This document shows, piece by piece, positions 39,778 through 50,940 of a stretch of DNA of 64,000 nucleotides (the stretch's first letter is position 1; every line of letters starts with the position of its first letter). The stretch spans positions 330,616-394,615 of the forward strand of contig JADCRB010000062.1 in NCBI GenBank assembly GCA_021464245.1, in the 5' to 3' direction. The notes beneath the pieces are model-generated. The model saw only the letters and a list, made by a program, of their open reading frames with translations. It was not told the origin of the DNA and did no database searches. A program made the translations under genes and the position numbers. Origin of the DNA: Carallia brachiata. Taxonomy: Eukaryota > Streptophyta > Magnoliopsida > Malpighiales > Rhizophoraceae.

Positions 39778-40694
39778 ACAATATTTGAGAAGTTTTTTCG
39801 ATGTTGCATAAGTTTCAATAATGCTTTTATTGCATCAACATGTGAAAATAAAAAGAAAGTAAAGATAGCAAAATCGCAAAGAGTGAAGAGGGTAGAGGGT
39901 ATAGAGGAGATGAGAGCAGAGAGCGAGAGTGCGGAGAATGTCAGAAAGTGCATGTGCAGTCTGGGGAATAATAGACATACATGTAATATACAATTTGTGG
40001 AGCATTATATAAACAGTAAATCTAACAAAGAAACAAACAAATAAAATATCTGAATATTTTCTAAGCGAATATAATTATTTAGTGTAAAACATGTTATTGA
40101 GCCTATGATGGGTGGACTCAACTATGGACAATGATATTACAAAATGTTCCAATGAGTCATATTTACATCTTACGTGTGTGTACTATAAAATTTAGAATGT
40201 GTTTTGAGACTAATATGCCTTACAGGCTTATGTATGTAGACATACTCATTTTGTATAACTCATTTTATGTATCAAATAGAAATTCATCAATAATTCAACT
40301 AAAAATAAACAATAAAGCACTTGCAAGTAAAAAGTAATGATATAATTTATTATAAATAATACCTCTATGGACAACTTGGTAGAACAATATTTGAGAAGTT
40401 TTTTCGATGTTGCATAAGTTTCAATAATGCTTTGTTGCATCAACATGTGAAAACGTGGAGTTCACCAGAAACTGAAATGCTACTACAATAGAAAAACAGA
40501 ACAAGTATTAACAAAAAACCAGAAGCTCCTAATAGATAATAAGCTCCTAAAACTAAAGCATTTGTTGCATCACCATGTGAAAATGTGGAGTTCATCAGAA
40601 ACCAAAATGCTACTATAATAGAAAAACAGAACAAGCATTAACAAAAAACCAGAAGCTCCTATTACATAATAAGTTCATAATACATAATAAGTTC

Positions 40695-41235
40695 CTAATA
40701 CCAAAGCTTTTCTCCAAAAGGGAAGTTCTTGTCTTCGCCATCTTTCTTCTCGGTGTGAGGCCTCCCAACAGCGTTTTGATGCCAACCATTCTGCAAAATG
40801 AAATTAATTTACTTTGAGCAACCACGTTTCTAGATTCTAAAAATATTCAGATATAGGTCGGATTTACACCCTTTTAGCTACAGCAACAAGGTGACAATGT
40901 CGGCCGAGTATAGCTAGTTAACTTAGAAATTGAATCAAACTTACCCAGCATTTCTCCTGGTGTGCCCTCAGGGACCTGCCATCGAAGAAACCATTCCCAC
41001 AATTCTTGCATCGCATCTCCCAAAGGGTCTGGTCCAAATTGCAGCCATGAGGAACGACCTTCTCTGGAAGCGTGCACTACGTGCAAATTTTGTCACATTT
41101 TTTCTTTTTTTCTTCCTTTTCTTTCCTCTCTCGTCCAGCTCTGTTCTTATCTCTTAGTGATTCTTGAACGGATCGTTAGGCCCCTTTGGTTTGTGGGGAC
41201 AAACAAACAGAAAGAAAATATGGCGGAATGGCGGT
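40695..41235 (-). pseudogene. H1 pseudogene copy, U13
   Basis: It has the A-type lesion set with no further frame damage. The upstream region has the GCCGAATTGCC variant shared with U5. Confidence 0.75.
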
Positions 41236-43298
41236 CTGGGAAGAGGACAGAGAGGACAATAAGAAACCAATGACTTATGCTGGGCGACTCACTACTGCGT
41301 GAAGTGCGGAGAGTGTCAGACTAGCCGAATTGCCATTTCCCTTTTACAGGGAGGGAGTTGGCTGCTTCCATATTTTGCAATAAGGACAGCCATACTCGCT
41401 CGATTTTGGTTTTTCCTTTTTAAGTAGGATTGCGGGCAATTTTCTTTTTTTTTCTTTTAATGAACACAACATTTTTATTATTTTTATTTGTGGCAATGAC
41501 TGTGAAACTGACCTTGGATAAAAGGAAAATTTAGAGATTAGGAGGAAAGAATTTTACAGAAGAGAAGAAGAAATGTGGATAAAAGGAAAATTTAGAGATT
41601 AAGAGGAAAGAATTTTACAGAAGAGAAGAAGAAATTAGAGAGAGAACTAATGGAAAATTTGTTATTTGTTAGTTCGACACATCTTCTATAACGTTAAGTT
41701 TTACTTAAAATTGATTTTCTCCTAATACCAAAGCTTTTGTTGCATCACCATGTGAAAAAGTGGAGTTCATCAGAAACTGAAATGCTACTACAATAGAAAA
41801 AGAGAACAGCACTAACAAAAAACCAGAAGCTCCTAATACATACTAAGCTCCTACTACCAAAGCTTTTCTCCAAAAGGGTATTCTGGGAACAATAAATCTA
41901 CATGTAACATATAATTTGTGAACTAGTAAATCCAACAAAGAAACAGAAAAATAGAATATGTGAATATTTCTCCAAGTGAATGTAATTATTTGGTGTAGAG
42001 TATGTTGTTGAGCCTATGATGGGTAGACTCAACTGTGGATAATGATATCACAAAGTGTTCCAATGAGTTACATTTGCATCTTACCTATGTAATATATAAT
42101 TAAAAATGTTTTGAGCTTAATATACCTTAAAAGCTTACGTATGCAGGTATATCTCAATTTTGGCAGACTTATTTTATGTCACAAAAAGAAATTGATCAAT
42201 AGTTAGGCAAGAAAGCTTTATATTTGTATTGTATTTGTTTTAGCTATTGATTGCGCATCATCTCATAAGTTTTTTTTACCAATGAATCTTCATTGTTTTG
42301 CTCATTTTATAGATCAAATACTCAACAAAGTAATAGGTAGTAAAAAAGAAAAAGAGAGAAAAAATACTGAGTATCGCTCCTTGTTTTTCTCCAGGGATTG
42401 AGGATGAAAAAAATTGTTGTCATAATCCTCACATTGCATACCCGGACTGGTCAGGTCCACCCTACACTCATGAGGACCGACGCTCTCTGGAAAGAATTCA
42501 CCACAAATGGTGCAAATTTTCTTACATTTTTTTTCCTCTTATTTCCTCTCTCTTTTAGCTCTATCTTCATTTATTGGTTATCCTTGAAAGGCTTATTAGC
42601 GCCCTTTGGCTTGTTACGGTTCCGCTTAGCAACTATGCAAACTAGCCCACTGCAGAAGCTTGTGGATGAAGGAAGTGGGGGCAGGGGAGCTATCGTGGCA
42701 CATCCATCATTGGCAAAAGAAAGTAGATGTAGAGAATGGAAGAGCCTTCCACACATCATAATTTGAAATAAAAAGAAAGTAAAGATAGCAAAATCGCAAA
42801 GAGTGAAGAGGGTAGAGGGTATAGAGGAGATGAGAGAGCAGAGAGTGCGGAGAATGTCAGAAAGTGCATGTGCAGTCTAGGGAATAATAGATTACATGTA
42901 ATATACAATTTGTGGACCATTATATAAATAGTAAATCTAACAAAGAAACAAAAATAGAATATCTGAATATTTTTCTAAGCGAATATAATTATTTAGTGTA
43001 GAACATGTTATTGAGCTTATGATGGGTAGACTCAACTATGGACAATGATATTACAAAATGTTCCAATGAGTCATATTTACATCTTACGTGTGTACTATAA
43101 AATTTAGAATGTGTTTTGAGACTAATATGCCTTACAAGCTTCTGTATGTAGACATAGCTCATTTTTTATAGACTCATTTTATGTATCAAATAGAAATTCA
43201 TCAATAATTCAACTAAAAGATAAACAACAAAGCACTTGCAAGTAAAAGTAATGATATAATTTATTATAAATAGTATCTCTATGGACAACTTGGTAGAA

Positions 43299-43651
43299 TA
43301 GTGAATAATTTTGCACAGTTTTATGTGTTTGTACTTTCAATTAAATATGGTATTTCAATTGCATTTGTAAATTCAACAATAATTATATTTTAAGACCATT
43401 TTGAGTAGTCAGAAGAAGTAATCATAATTTAGTTGGTAATCATATGCAAAGACTAGCACAGGTTTCGCAATTTTTTTTATGTGGTTAAAAAGAAATAAGG
43501 TGGATTCATTTCATTTTTACTTGGAATTAAAGCTTAATTAAATGTTCCTCTATTGCAGTGGCATTTCATTTGCTGCACCAAAAGCAAGCAATCATTTGGA
43601 AGTCATTACCAGTGACAAGTTCTTATAACAACATGAGAATGAGCACAAATA
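43299..43651 (+). pseudogene. Insert with terminal-exon remnant, U14
   Basis: B-type version matching U6 (TAAAAAGAAATAAGG). Confidence 0.5.
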
Positions 43652-43945
43652 ACAATATTTGAAAAGTTTTTTCGATTTTGCATAAGTTTCAATAATGCTT
43701 TTGTTGCATCAACATGTGAAAACGTGGAGTTTATTAGAAACTGAAATGCTACTACAATAGAAAAACAAAACAAGCATTAACAAAAAATTAGAAGCTCCTA
43801 ATAGATAATAAGCTCCTAAAACTAAAGCATTTATTGCATCACCATGTGAAAATGTGGAGTTCATCAGAAACCAAAATGCTACTATAATAGAAAAACAGAA
43901 CAAGCATCAACAAAAAACCAGAAGCTCCTAATACATAATAAGTTT

Positions 43946-44481
43946 CTAATACCAAAGCTTTTCTCCAAAAGGGAAGTTCTTGTCTTCTCCATCTTTCTTC
44001 TCGATGTGAGGCCTCCCAAAAGCGTTTTGATGCCAACCATTCTGCAAAATGAAAATAATTTACTTTGAGCAACCACGTTTCTAGATTCTAAAAATATTCA
44101 GATATAGGTCAGATTTACACCCTTTTAGCTACAACAACAAAGTGACAATGTCGACAAGTATAGCTAGTTAACTTAGAAATTGAATCAAACTTACCTAGCA
44201 TTTCTCCTGGTGTGCCCTCAGGGACCTCCCATCGAAGAAACCATTCCCAATTCTTGCATCGCATCTCCCGAAGGGTCTGGTCCAACTTGCAGCTCTAGGA
44301 TGACCTTCTCTGGATGCGTGCACAACGTACAAATTTTGTCACATTTTTCTTTATTTCTTCCTCTTCTTTCCTCTCTCGTTCAGCTCTGTTCTTCATCTCT
44401 TGGTGATTCTTGAACGGATCGTTAGGCCCCTTTGGTTTGTGGGGACAAACAAACAGAAAGCAAATATGGCGGAATGGCGGT
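43946..44481 (-). pseudogene. H1 pseudogene copy, U14 (type B, broken)
   Basis: The B-type counterpart of U6, but its exon 1 frame is broken by short losses (ATTCCCAATTCTTG, GCAGCTCTAGGATGACC, CACATTTTTCTTT). The Leu codon in the first finger and the TAG before the donor are as in other B units. Confidence 0.7.
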
Positions 44482-46490
44482 CTGGGAAGGGACAAAGAGG
44501 ACAATAAGAAACCAATGACTTATGCTGGGCGACTCGCTACTGCGTGAAGTGCGGAGAGTGTCAGACTAGCCGACGTGTCGTTTCCCTTTTACAGGGAGGG
44601 AGTTGGCTGCTTCCATTTTTTGCAATAAGGACAGCCCTGCTCGATCGATTTTGGTTTTTCCTTTTTAAATAGGGATTGCGGGCACTTTTCTTTTTTTTTT
44701 TTTTAATGAACACAACGTATTAATTACTTTTATTTGTGGCAATGACTGTGAAATCGACCTTGGATAAAAGGAAAATTTAGAGATTAAGAAGAAAGAATTT
44801 TACAGAAGAGAAGAAGAAATTAGAGAGGGAACTAATGAAAAATCTGTTATTTGTTAGTTCGACACATCTTCTATAACGTTAAGTTTACTGAAAATTGATT
44901 TACTCCTAATACCAAAGCTTTTGTTGCATCACCATGTGAAAAAGTGGAGTTCATCAGAAACTGAAATGCTACTACAATAGAAAAACAGAACGAGCATTAA
45001 AAAAAAAGCCAGAAGCTCCTAATACATACTAAGCTCCTAATACCAAAGCTTTTCTCCAAAAGGGTAATCTGGGAACAATAAATTTACATGTAACATGTAA
45101 TTTGTGAACTAGTAAATCTAACGAAACAAAAAATAGAATATATAAATTTCTCCAAGTGAATGTAATTATTTGGTGTAGAGTATGTTGTTGAGCCTATGAT
45201 GGGTAGACTCAACTATGGATAATGATATTACAAAGTATTCCAATGAGTTATTTACATCTTACCTGTGTAATATATAATTAAAAATGTGTTTTGAGCTTAA
45301 TATACCTTAAAAGCTTACGTATGCAAGTATATCTCAATTTTGGCAGACTTATTTTATATCTCAAAAAGAAATTGATCAATAGTTAGGCAAGAAAGTTTTA
45401 TTTATGTATTGTATTTGTTTTGGCCATTGGTTTGTGCATCATCTCATAAGTTTTTTTTACCAATGAATCTTCATTGTTTTGCTCATTTTATAGATCAAAC
45501 ACTTCAACAAATTAATAGCTAGTAAAAAGAAAAGAGAGAAAAAAATACTGAGTATCGCTCCTTGTGTTTCTCCAGGGATTGAGGATGAAAAAAATTATTG
45601 TCATAATCCTCGCATTGTATACTCGGACTGGTCAGGTCCACCTTACACCCATGAGAACCGACGCTCTTTGGAAAGAGTTCACCACAAATGGTGCAAATTT
45701 TCTTACATTTTTTTTCCTCTTATTTCCTCTCTCTTTCAGGTCTATCTTCATTTATTGGTTATCCTTGAAAGGCTTATAAGGGCCCTTTGGTTTGTTACGG
45801 TTCCGCTTGGAAATTATGCAAACTAGCCCACAGCAAAAGCTTGTGGATGGAGGAAGTGGGGATAGGGACGGGTAGGGGAGCTATCGTGACACATCCATCA
45901 TTGGCAAAAGAAAATGGATGCAGAGAATGGAGGAGCCTTGCATACATCATAATTTGAATAAAAAGAAAGTAAAGATATACAAAATTAAAGAGTGAGGAGG
46001 GTAGAGGTATAGAGGAGATGAGAGAGAGCAGAAAGTGCGGAGAATGTCAGAAAGTGCATGTGCAGTCTGGGGAATAATAGATATACATGTAATATACAAT
46101 TTGTGGACCATTATATAAATATTAAATCTAAAAAGAAACAAACAAATAGAATATCTGAATATTTTTCTAAGCGAATATAATTATTTAGTATAGAACGTGT
46201 TATTGAGCCTATGATGGGTAGACTCAACTATGGACAATGATATTACAAAATGTTCCAATGAGTCATTTTAAATCTTACGAGTGTACCATAAAATTTAGAA
46301 TGTGTTTTGAGACTAATATGCCTTACAAGCTTATGTATGTAGACATAGCTCATTTTTTATAGACTCATTTTATGTATCAAATAAATATTCATCAATAATT
46401 CAACTAAAACATAAACAATAAAGCATTTGCAAGTAAAAAGTAATAATAGAATTTATTATAAATAATACCTCTATGGACAACTTGGTAGAA

Positions 46491-46841
46491 TAGTGAATAA
46501 TTTTGCACAGTTTTATGTCTTTTTACTTTCAATTAAATATGGTATTTCAATTGCATTTGTAAATTCAACAATAATTATATTTTAAGACCATTTTGAGTAG
46601 TCAGAAGAAGTAATCATAATTTAGTTGGTAATCATATGCAAAGACTAGCACAGGTTTCGCGATTTTTTTTATGTGTTAAAAAGAAATAAGGTGGATTCAT
46701 TTAATTTTTACTTGTAATTAAAACATAAATAAATGTACCTCTATTGCAGTGACATTTCATTTGCTGCACCAAAAGCAAGCAATCATTTGGAAGTCTTACC
46801 AGTGACAAGTTCTTATAACAACATGGGAATGAGCACAAAAA
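46491..46841 (+). pseudogene. Insert with terminal-exon remnant, U15
   Basis: C-type version with a private one-base loss in GGAAGTCTTACC that breaks the frame near its end. Confidence 0.5.
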
Positions 46842-47737
46842 ACAATATTTGAGAAGTTTTTTCGATGTTGCATAAGTTTCAATAATGCTTTTATTGCATC
46901 AACAATTGAAAATAAAAAGAAAGTAAAGATAGCAAAATCGCAAAGAGTGAAGAGGGGTAGAGGGTATAGAGGAGATGAGAGAGCAGAGAGTGCGAGAAGT
47001 GAGAATGTCAGAAAGTGCATGTGCAGTCTGGGGAATAATAGACATACATGTAATATACAATTTGTGGAGCATTATATAAACAGTAAATCTAAAAGAAACA
47101 AACAAATAAAATATCTGAATATTTTTCTAAGCGAATAATTATTTAGTGTAAAACATGTTATTGAGCCTATGATGGTGGACTCAACTATGGACAATGATAT
47201 TACAAATGTTCCAATGAGTCATATTTACATCTACGTGTGTACTATAAAATTTAGAATGTGTTTTGAGACTAATATGCCTTACAGGCTTATGTATGTAGAC
47301 ATAGCTCATTTTGTATAGACTCTTTATGTATCAAATAGAAATTCATCAATAATTCAACTAAAAAATAAACAATAAAGCACTTGCAAGTAAAAAGTAATGA
47401 TATAATTTATTATAAATAATACCTCTATGGACAACTTGGTAGAACAATATTTGAGAAGTTTTTTCGATGTTGCATAAGTTTCAATAATGCTTTTGTTGCA
47501 TCAACATGTAAAAACGTGGAGTTCACCAGAAACTGAAATGCTAGTACAATAGAAAAACAGAACAAGTATTAACAAAAAACCAGAAGCTCCTAATAGATAA
47601 TAAGCTCCTAAAACTAAAGCATTTGTTGCATCACCATGTGAAAATGTGGAGTTCATCAGAAACCAAAATGCTACTATAATAGAAAAACAGAACAAGCATC
47701 AACAAAAAACCAGAAGCTCCTAATACATAATAAGTTT

Positions 47738-48279
47738 CTAATACCAAAGCTTTTCTCCAAAAGGGAAGTTCTTGTCTTCGCCATCTTTCTTCTCGATGTG
47801 AGGCCTCCCAACAGCGTTTTGATGCCAACCATTCTGCAAAATGAAATTAATTTACTTTGAGCAACCACGTTTCTAGATTCTAAAAATATTTAGATATAGG
47901 TCGGATTTACACCCTTTTAGCTACAGCAACAAGGTGACAATGTCGGCCGAGTATAGCTAGTTAACTTAAAAATTGAATCAAACTTACCCAGCATTTCTCC
48001 TGGTGTGCCCTCAGGGACCTGCCATCAAAGAAACCATTCCCACAATTCTTGCATCGCATCTCCCGAAAGGTCTGGTCCAACTTGCAGCCATGAGGAACGA
48101 CCTTCTCTGGAAGCATGCACTACGTGCAAATTTTGTCACATTTTTTCTTTTTTTCTTCCTCTTCTTTCCTCTCTCGTTCAGCTCCGTTCTTCATCTCTTG
48201 GTGATTCTTGAACGGATCGTTAGGCCCCTTTGGTTTGAGGGGACAAACAAACAGAAAGCAAATATGGCAGAATGGTGGT
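47738..48279 (-). pseudogene. H1 pseudogene copy, U15 (array-end type, single nonsense codon)
   Basis: This is the least damaged two-exon copy. The NHQEMKN stretch is open, the codon before the donor is TGG, and exon 2 (NGWHQNAVGRPHIEKK to KLWY, stop) is open with good GTAAGT and TTTTGCAG borders. The only visible lesion is TAG at the Leu position inside the first finger (ICT-stop-CML). It differs from A copies by several substitutions (KNGAERERK, LDQTFREM), so it is an independent lineage. Confidence 0.7.
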
Positions 48280-49344
48280 CTGGGAAGAGGATGGAGAGGA
48301 CAATAAAAAACCAATGACTTATGCTGGGCGACTCGCTACTGCGTGAAGTGCGGAGAGTGTCAGACTAGCCGACTTGCCGTTTCCCTTTTACAGGGAGGGA
48401 GTCGGCTGCTTCCATTTTTTGCAATAAGGACAGCCCTACTCGCTCGATTTTGGTTTTTCCTTTTTAAGTAGGATTGCGGGCAATTTTCTTTTTTTTCTTT
48501 TAATGAACACAACGTATTAATTACTTTTATTTGTGGCAATGACTGTGAAACCGACCTTTGATAAAAGGAAAATTTAGAGATTAAGAGGAAAGAATTTTAC
48601 AGAAGAGAAGAAGAAATTAGAAAGGGAACTAATGGAAAATTTGTTATTTGTTAGTTCGACACATCTTCTATAACGTTAAGTTTACTTAAATTTGATTTAC
48701 TCCTAATACCAAAGGTTTTGTTGCATCACCATGCGAAAAAGTGGAGTTCATCAGAAACTGAAATGCTACTACAATAGAAAAGGAGAACAAGCATGAACAA
48801 AAAAAATCAGAAGCTCCTAATACATACTAAGCTCTTAATACCAAAGCTTTTCTCCAAAAGGGTAATCTGGGAACAATAAATCTACATGTAACATATAATT
48901 TGTGAACTAGTAAATCCAACAAAGAAACAGAAAAATAGAATATGTGAATATTTCTCCAAGTGAATGTAATTATTTGGTGTAGACTATGTTATTGAGCCTA
49001 TGATGGGTAGACTCAACTATGGATAATGATATTACAAAGTGTTTCAATGAGTTATATTTACATCTTACCTGTGTAATATATAGTTAAAAATGTGTTTGAG
49101 CTTAATATACCTTAAAAGCTTACGTATGCAGGTATATCTCAATTTCGGCAGACTTATTTTATGTCTAAAAAAGAAATTGATCAATAGTTAGGCAAGAAAG
49201 CTTTATATATGTATTGTATTTGTTTTAGCCATTGGTTGTGCATCATCTCATAAGTTTTTTTTACCAATGAATCTTCATTGTTTTGCTCATTTTATAGATC
49301 AAATACTCCAACAAATTAATAGCTAGTAAAAAAGAAAAAGAGAA

Positions 49345-49793
49345 AAAAAATACTGAGTATCCTCCTTGTTTTTCTCTAGGGATTGAGGATGAAAAAAATT
49401 GTTGTCATAATCCTCACACTGTATACCTAGACTAGTCAGGTCCACCTTACACTCATGAGGACCGACCATTTCTAGAAAGAGTTCACCATAAATGATGCAA
49501 ATTTTCTTATATTTTTTTTCATCTTCTTTCCTCTCTCTTTCAGCTCTATCTTCATTTCTTGGTTATCCTTGAAGAGCTTATTAGGGCCCTTTGGTTTTGT
49601 TACAGTTCCGCTTGGCAATTATGCAAACTAGCCCACTACAGAAGCTTATGAATGGAGGAAGTGGGGACAGGGACAGGGACAGGGGCAGGGGCAAGGGCAA
49701 GGGCGGGGGTAGGGGAGCTATCGTGGCACATCCATCATTGGCGAAAGAAAGTGGATACAGAGAATGGAGGAGCCTTCCATACTTCATAATTTG
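49345..49793 (-). pseudogene. H2 module of the end unit U16, better preserved
   Basis: On the minus strand the frame reads GPNKLFKDNQEMKIELKER, then KKYKKICIIYGELF..MVGPHEC, then GIQCEDYDNNFFHPQSLEKN, without the stop found after KDNQ in the other H2 copies. A one-T insertion near 49,597 (TTGGTTTTGTTAC) separates this from the upstream IIAKRNCNKTKGP part. The second Cys of the first cluster is Tyr. The upstream part includes Pro/Leu repeats encoded by an expanded G-rich hexamer tract on the plus strand. Confidence 0.65.
49660..49716 (+). repeat. G-rich hexamer microsatellite (GGGACA/GGGGCA/GGGCAA)
   Basis: Eight to nine consecutive G-runs of three or more are spaced by two to four bases. In C units the matching site has only a short GGGGATAGGGACAGGGG form and in A units GTGGGGGCAGGGGAG, so the tract has expanded in U16. 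The plus strand fits the G-quadruplex pattern. Confidence 0.8.
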
Positions 49794-50259
49794 AAATAAA
49801 AAGAAAGTGAAGATAGCAGAATCACGAAGAGAGAAAGAGGGTAGACGGTATAGAGGAGATGAGAGAGAAGAGAGTGCGGAGAATATCAGAAAGTGAATGT
49901 GCAGTCTGGGGAATAATAGATATACATGTAATATACAGTTTGTGGACCATTATATAAATAGTAAATCTAACAAAGAAAGAAACAAATAGAATATTTGAAT
50001 ATTTTTCTAAACGAATATAATTATTTAGTGTAGAGCATGTTATTGAGCCTATGATGGGTAGACTAAACTATGGGCAATGATATTACAAAATGTTCCAATG
50101 AGTCATATTTACATCTTACGTGTGTACTATAAAATTTACAATGTGTTTTGAGACTAATATGCCTTACAAGCTTATGTATGTAGACATATCTCATTTTTTA
50201 TAGACTCATTTTATGTATTAAATAGAAATTGATCAATAATTCAACTAAAAGATAAATAA

Positions 50260-50740
50260 TAAAGCACTTACAAAAGCCAATTGCATGGTTTCAATACATC
50301 AATCAACAAAAATGTCATTCCATGCCACATCTTGTTATCACCAATGAACTTCGGGTCATCGCCGTATTTTTCTTGGATATATTATGCTCCCATGGCATTA
50401 ATATGCTAGCCATTCTGCCACAAAAATAAGAATAAACTGATATACATTCTCTTATTTCCTCTCTCTTTCAGCTCTATCTTCATCTCTTGGTTATCCTTGA
50501 AGAGCTTATTAGGGCCCTTTGGTTTGTTGCGGTTCCGCTTAGCAATCTGACAAACTAGCCAACTGTAGAAGCTTGTGGATGGAAAAAGTGGGGACAAGGC
50601 CAGGCGCGGGGGCGGGGGTAGGGGAGCTGTCATGGCATATCCATCAATGGTAAAAGAAAGTGAATATAGAGAAAGAAGGAGCTTTCGATACATCATAATT
50701 TGAAACAAAGAGAAAGCAAATATAGCAGAATCGCAGAGAG
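50260..50740 (-). pseudogene. Third module at the array edge, likely closest to the ancestral gene
   Basis: Tandem ATGs (50,691-50,696) open a frame: MMYRKLLLSLYSLSF, a Pro-rich part, then AKRNRNKPKGPNKLFKDN and QEMKIELKERGNK. The finger-coding part and intron start are deleted, leaving CTTATTTTTGTGGCAG as an acceptor. The last exon follows: NG-stop-HINAMGA-stop-YIQEKYGDDPKFIGDNKMWHGM..DVLKPCNWL, which aligns with NGWHQNAVG to GEKLW of H1 but continues past the point where H1 runs into the 127-bp subrepeats. A GTAAGTGC donor-like site ends it. Two in-frame stops and the missing fingers make it a pseudogene. Confidence 0.65.
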
Positions 50741-50940
50741 TGAAGAGGGTAGAGGGTAGAGAGGATAGGAGAGAGGACTGAGAGTGAAGAGTGTCAGAGA
50801 CTCACCGACTCGCTATTTCCCTTCTGTAGGGAGAGAGTCAGTCGTTTCTTTCTTCACAATATGAACAGCTTTGCTCACCGAATTTTGGTTTTTATTTTTT
50901 AAGTAGAATTATGAGCAAAATCTGAATTTTTTTTTTGAGA
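50741..50940 (-). promoter_or_regulatory. Upstream region of the end module, homologous to the H1 upstream region
   Basis: It matches the 5' side of every H1 copy (for example 2,690-2,810) through GAGTGTCAGA, ACAGGGAGGGAG-like, and GATTTTGGTTTTTCCTTTTTAAGTAG-like blocks with many substitutions. Conservation across diverged types suggests it belonged to the original gene start. No clear TATA box or start site can be assigned, so a promoter role is inferred from position only. Confidence 0.35.

Larger units (their letters stand above)
37700..41521. repeat. Array unit U13, type C
   Basis: C unit that is the long-range copy of U5, with H2 at about 38,465-38,880, the insert at 39,425-39,777, the junction near 39,845 and H1 at 40,695-41,235. 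A private rearranged stretch (GAAAGTAGAGAAGTAAAGAA) replaces the usual sequence near 38,965. Confidence 0.92.
41522..44767. repeat. Array unit U14, type B
   Basis: B unit that is the long-range copy of U6, with H2 at about 42,360-42,763, the insert at 43,299-43,651 and H1 at 43,946-44,481. It carries U6-specific variants (ACGTGGAGTTTATTAG, TCTTCTCCATC), plus private deletions inside H1 exon 1 that break the frame. Confidence 0.92.
44768..48564. repeat. Array unit U15, type C passing into the array-end type
   Basis: It follows U7 up to about 47,560 (shared CATGTAAAAACGTGG and ATGCTAGTACAATAG), including H2 (about 45,540-45,955), the insert (46,491-46,841) and the junction near 46,908. Between about 47,560 and 47,690 it changes to B/D-like sequence (AAGCATCAACAAAAAACC, TAAGTTTCTAATACC). 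H1 (47,738-48,279) and the upstream region are therefore array-end type, not the A type found in other C units. Confidence 0.9.
1..50940. repeat. Head-to-tail tandem array of 2.9-3.8 kb units (16 units seen)
   Basis: The same landmarks recur in the same order and orientation: a purine-rich start (AAGGAAAATTTAGAGATTA), the GTTGCATCACCATGTG motif, the GAGCCTATGATGGG motif, an H2 pseudo-exon and an H1 pseudogene. Unit starts are at 1, 2898, 5808, 8707, 11961, 15787, 19035, 22838, 25748, 28666, 31570, 34465, 37700, 41522, 44768 and 48565. Spacing falls into three classes (about 2.9, 3.25 and 3.8 kb), which give the order AAABCBCAAAABCBCD. The left end is open because base 1 is already inside a unit. 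The right end is the diverged unit U16, whose homology fades near 50,940. It behaves like a gene-derived megasatellite or a tandemly amplified pseudogene cluster; I do not recognise a named satellite. Confidence 0.95.
48565..50940. repeat. Array unit U16, diverged right-end unit (type D)
   Basis: The most diverged unit, carrying substitutions throughout rather than only small deletions. It holds one purine-rich block, one 127-bp subrepeat (about 48,710-48,850), X', an H2 with a longer readable frame (about 49,345-49,793), B-like block X (about 49,915-50,270) and a third module at 50,260-50,740 in place of the subrepeats and H1. Homology to the H1 upstream region continues to about 50,940 and then stops. 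Confidence 0.88.

Noticed and set aside
1..50940. CRISPR array
   Set aside because: Repeats are kilobases long with homologous, not unique, sequence between landmarks, and the DNA is plant nuclear.
1..50940. Ribosomal DNA spacer or 5S array
   Set aside because: No rRNA-like sequence or internal 5S promoter was seen in any unit.
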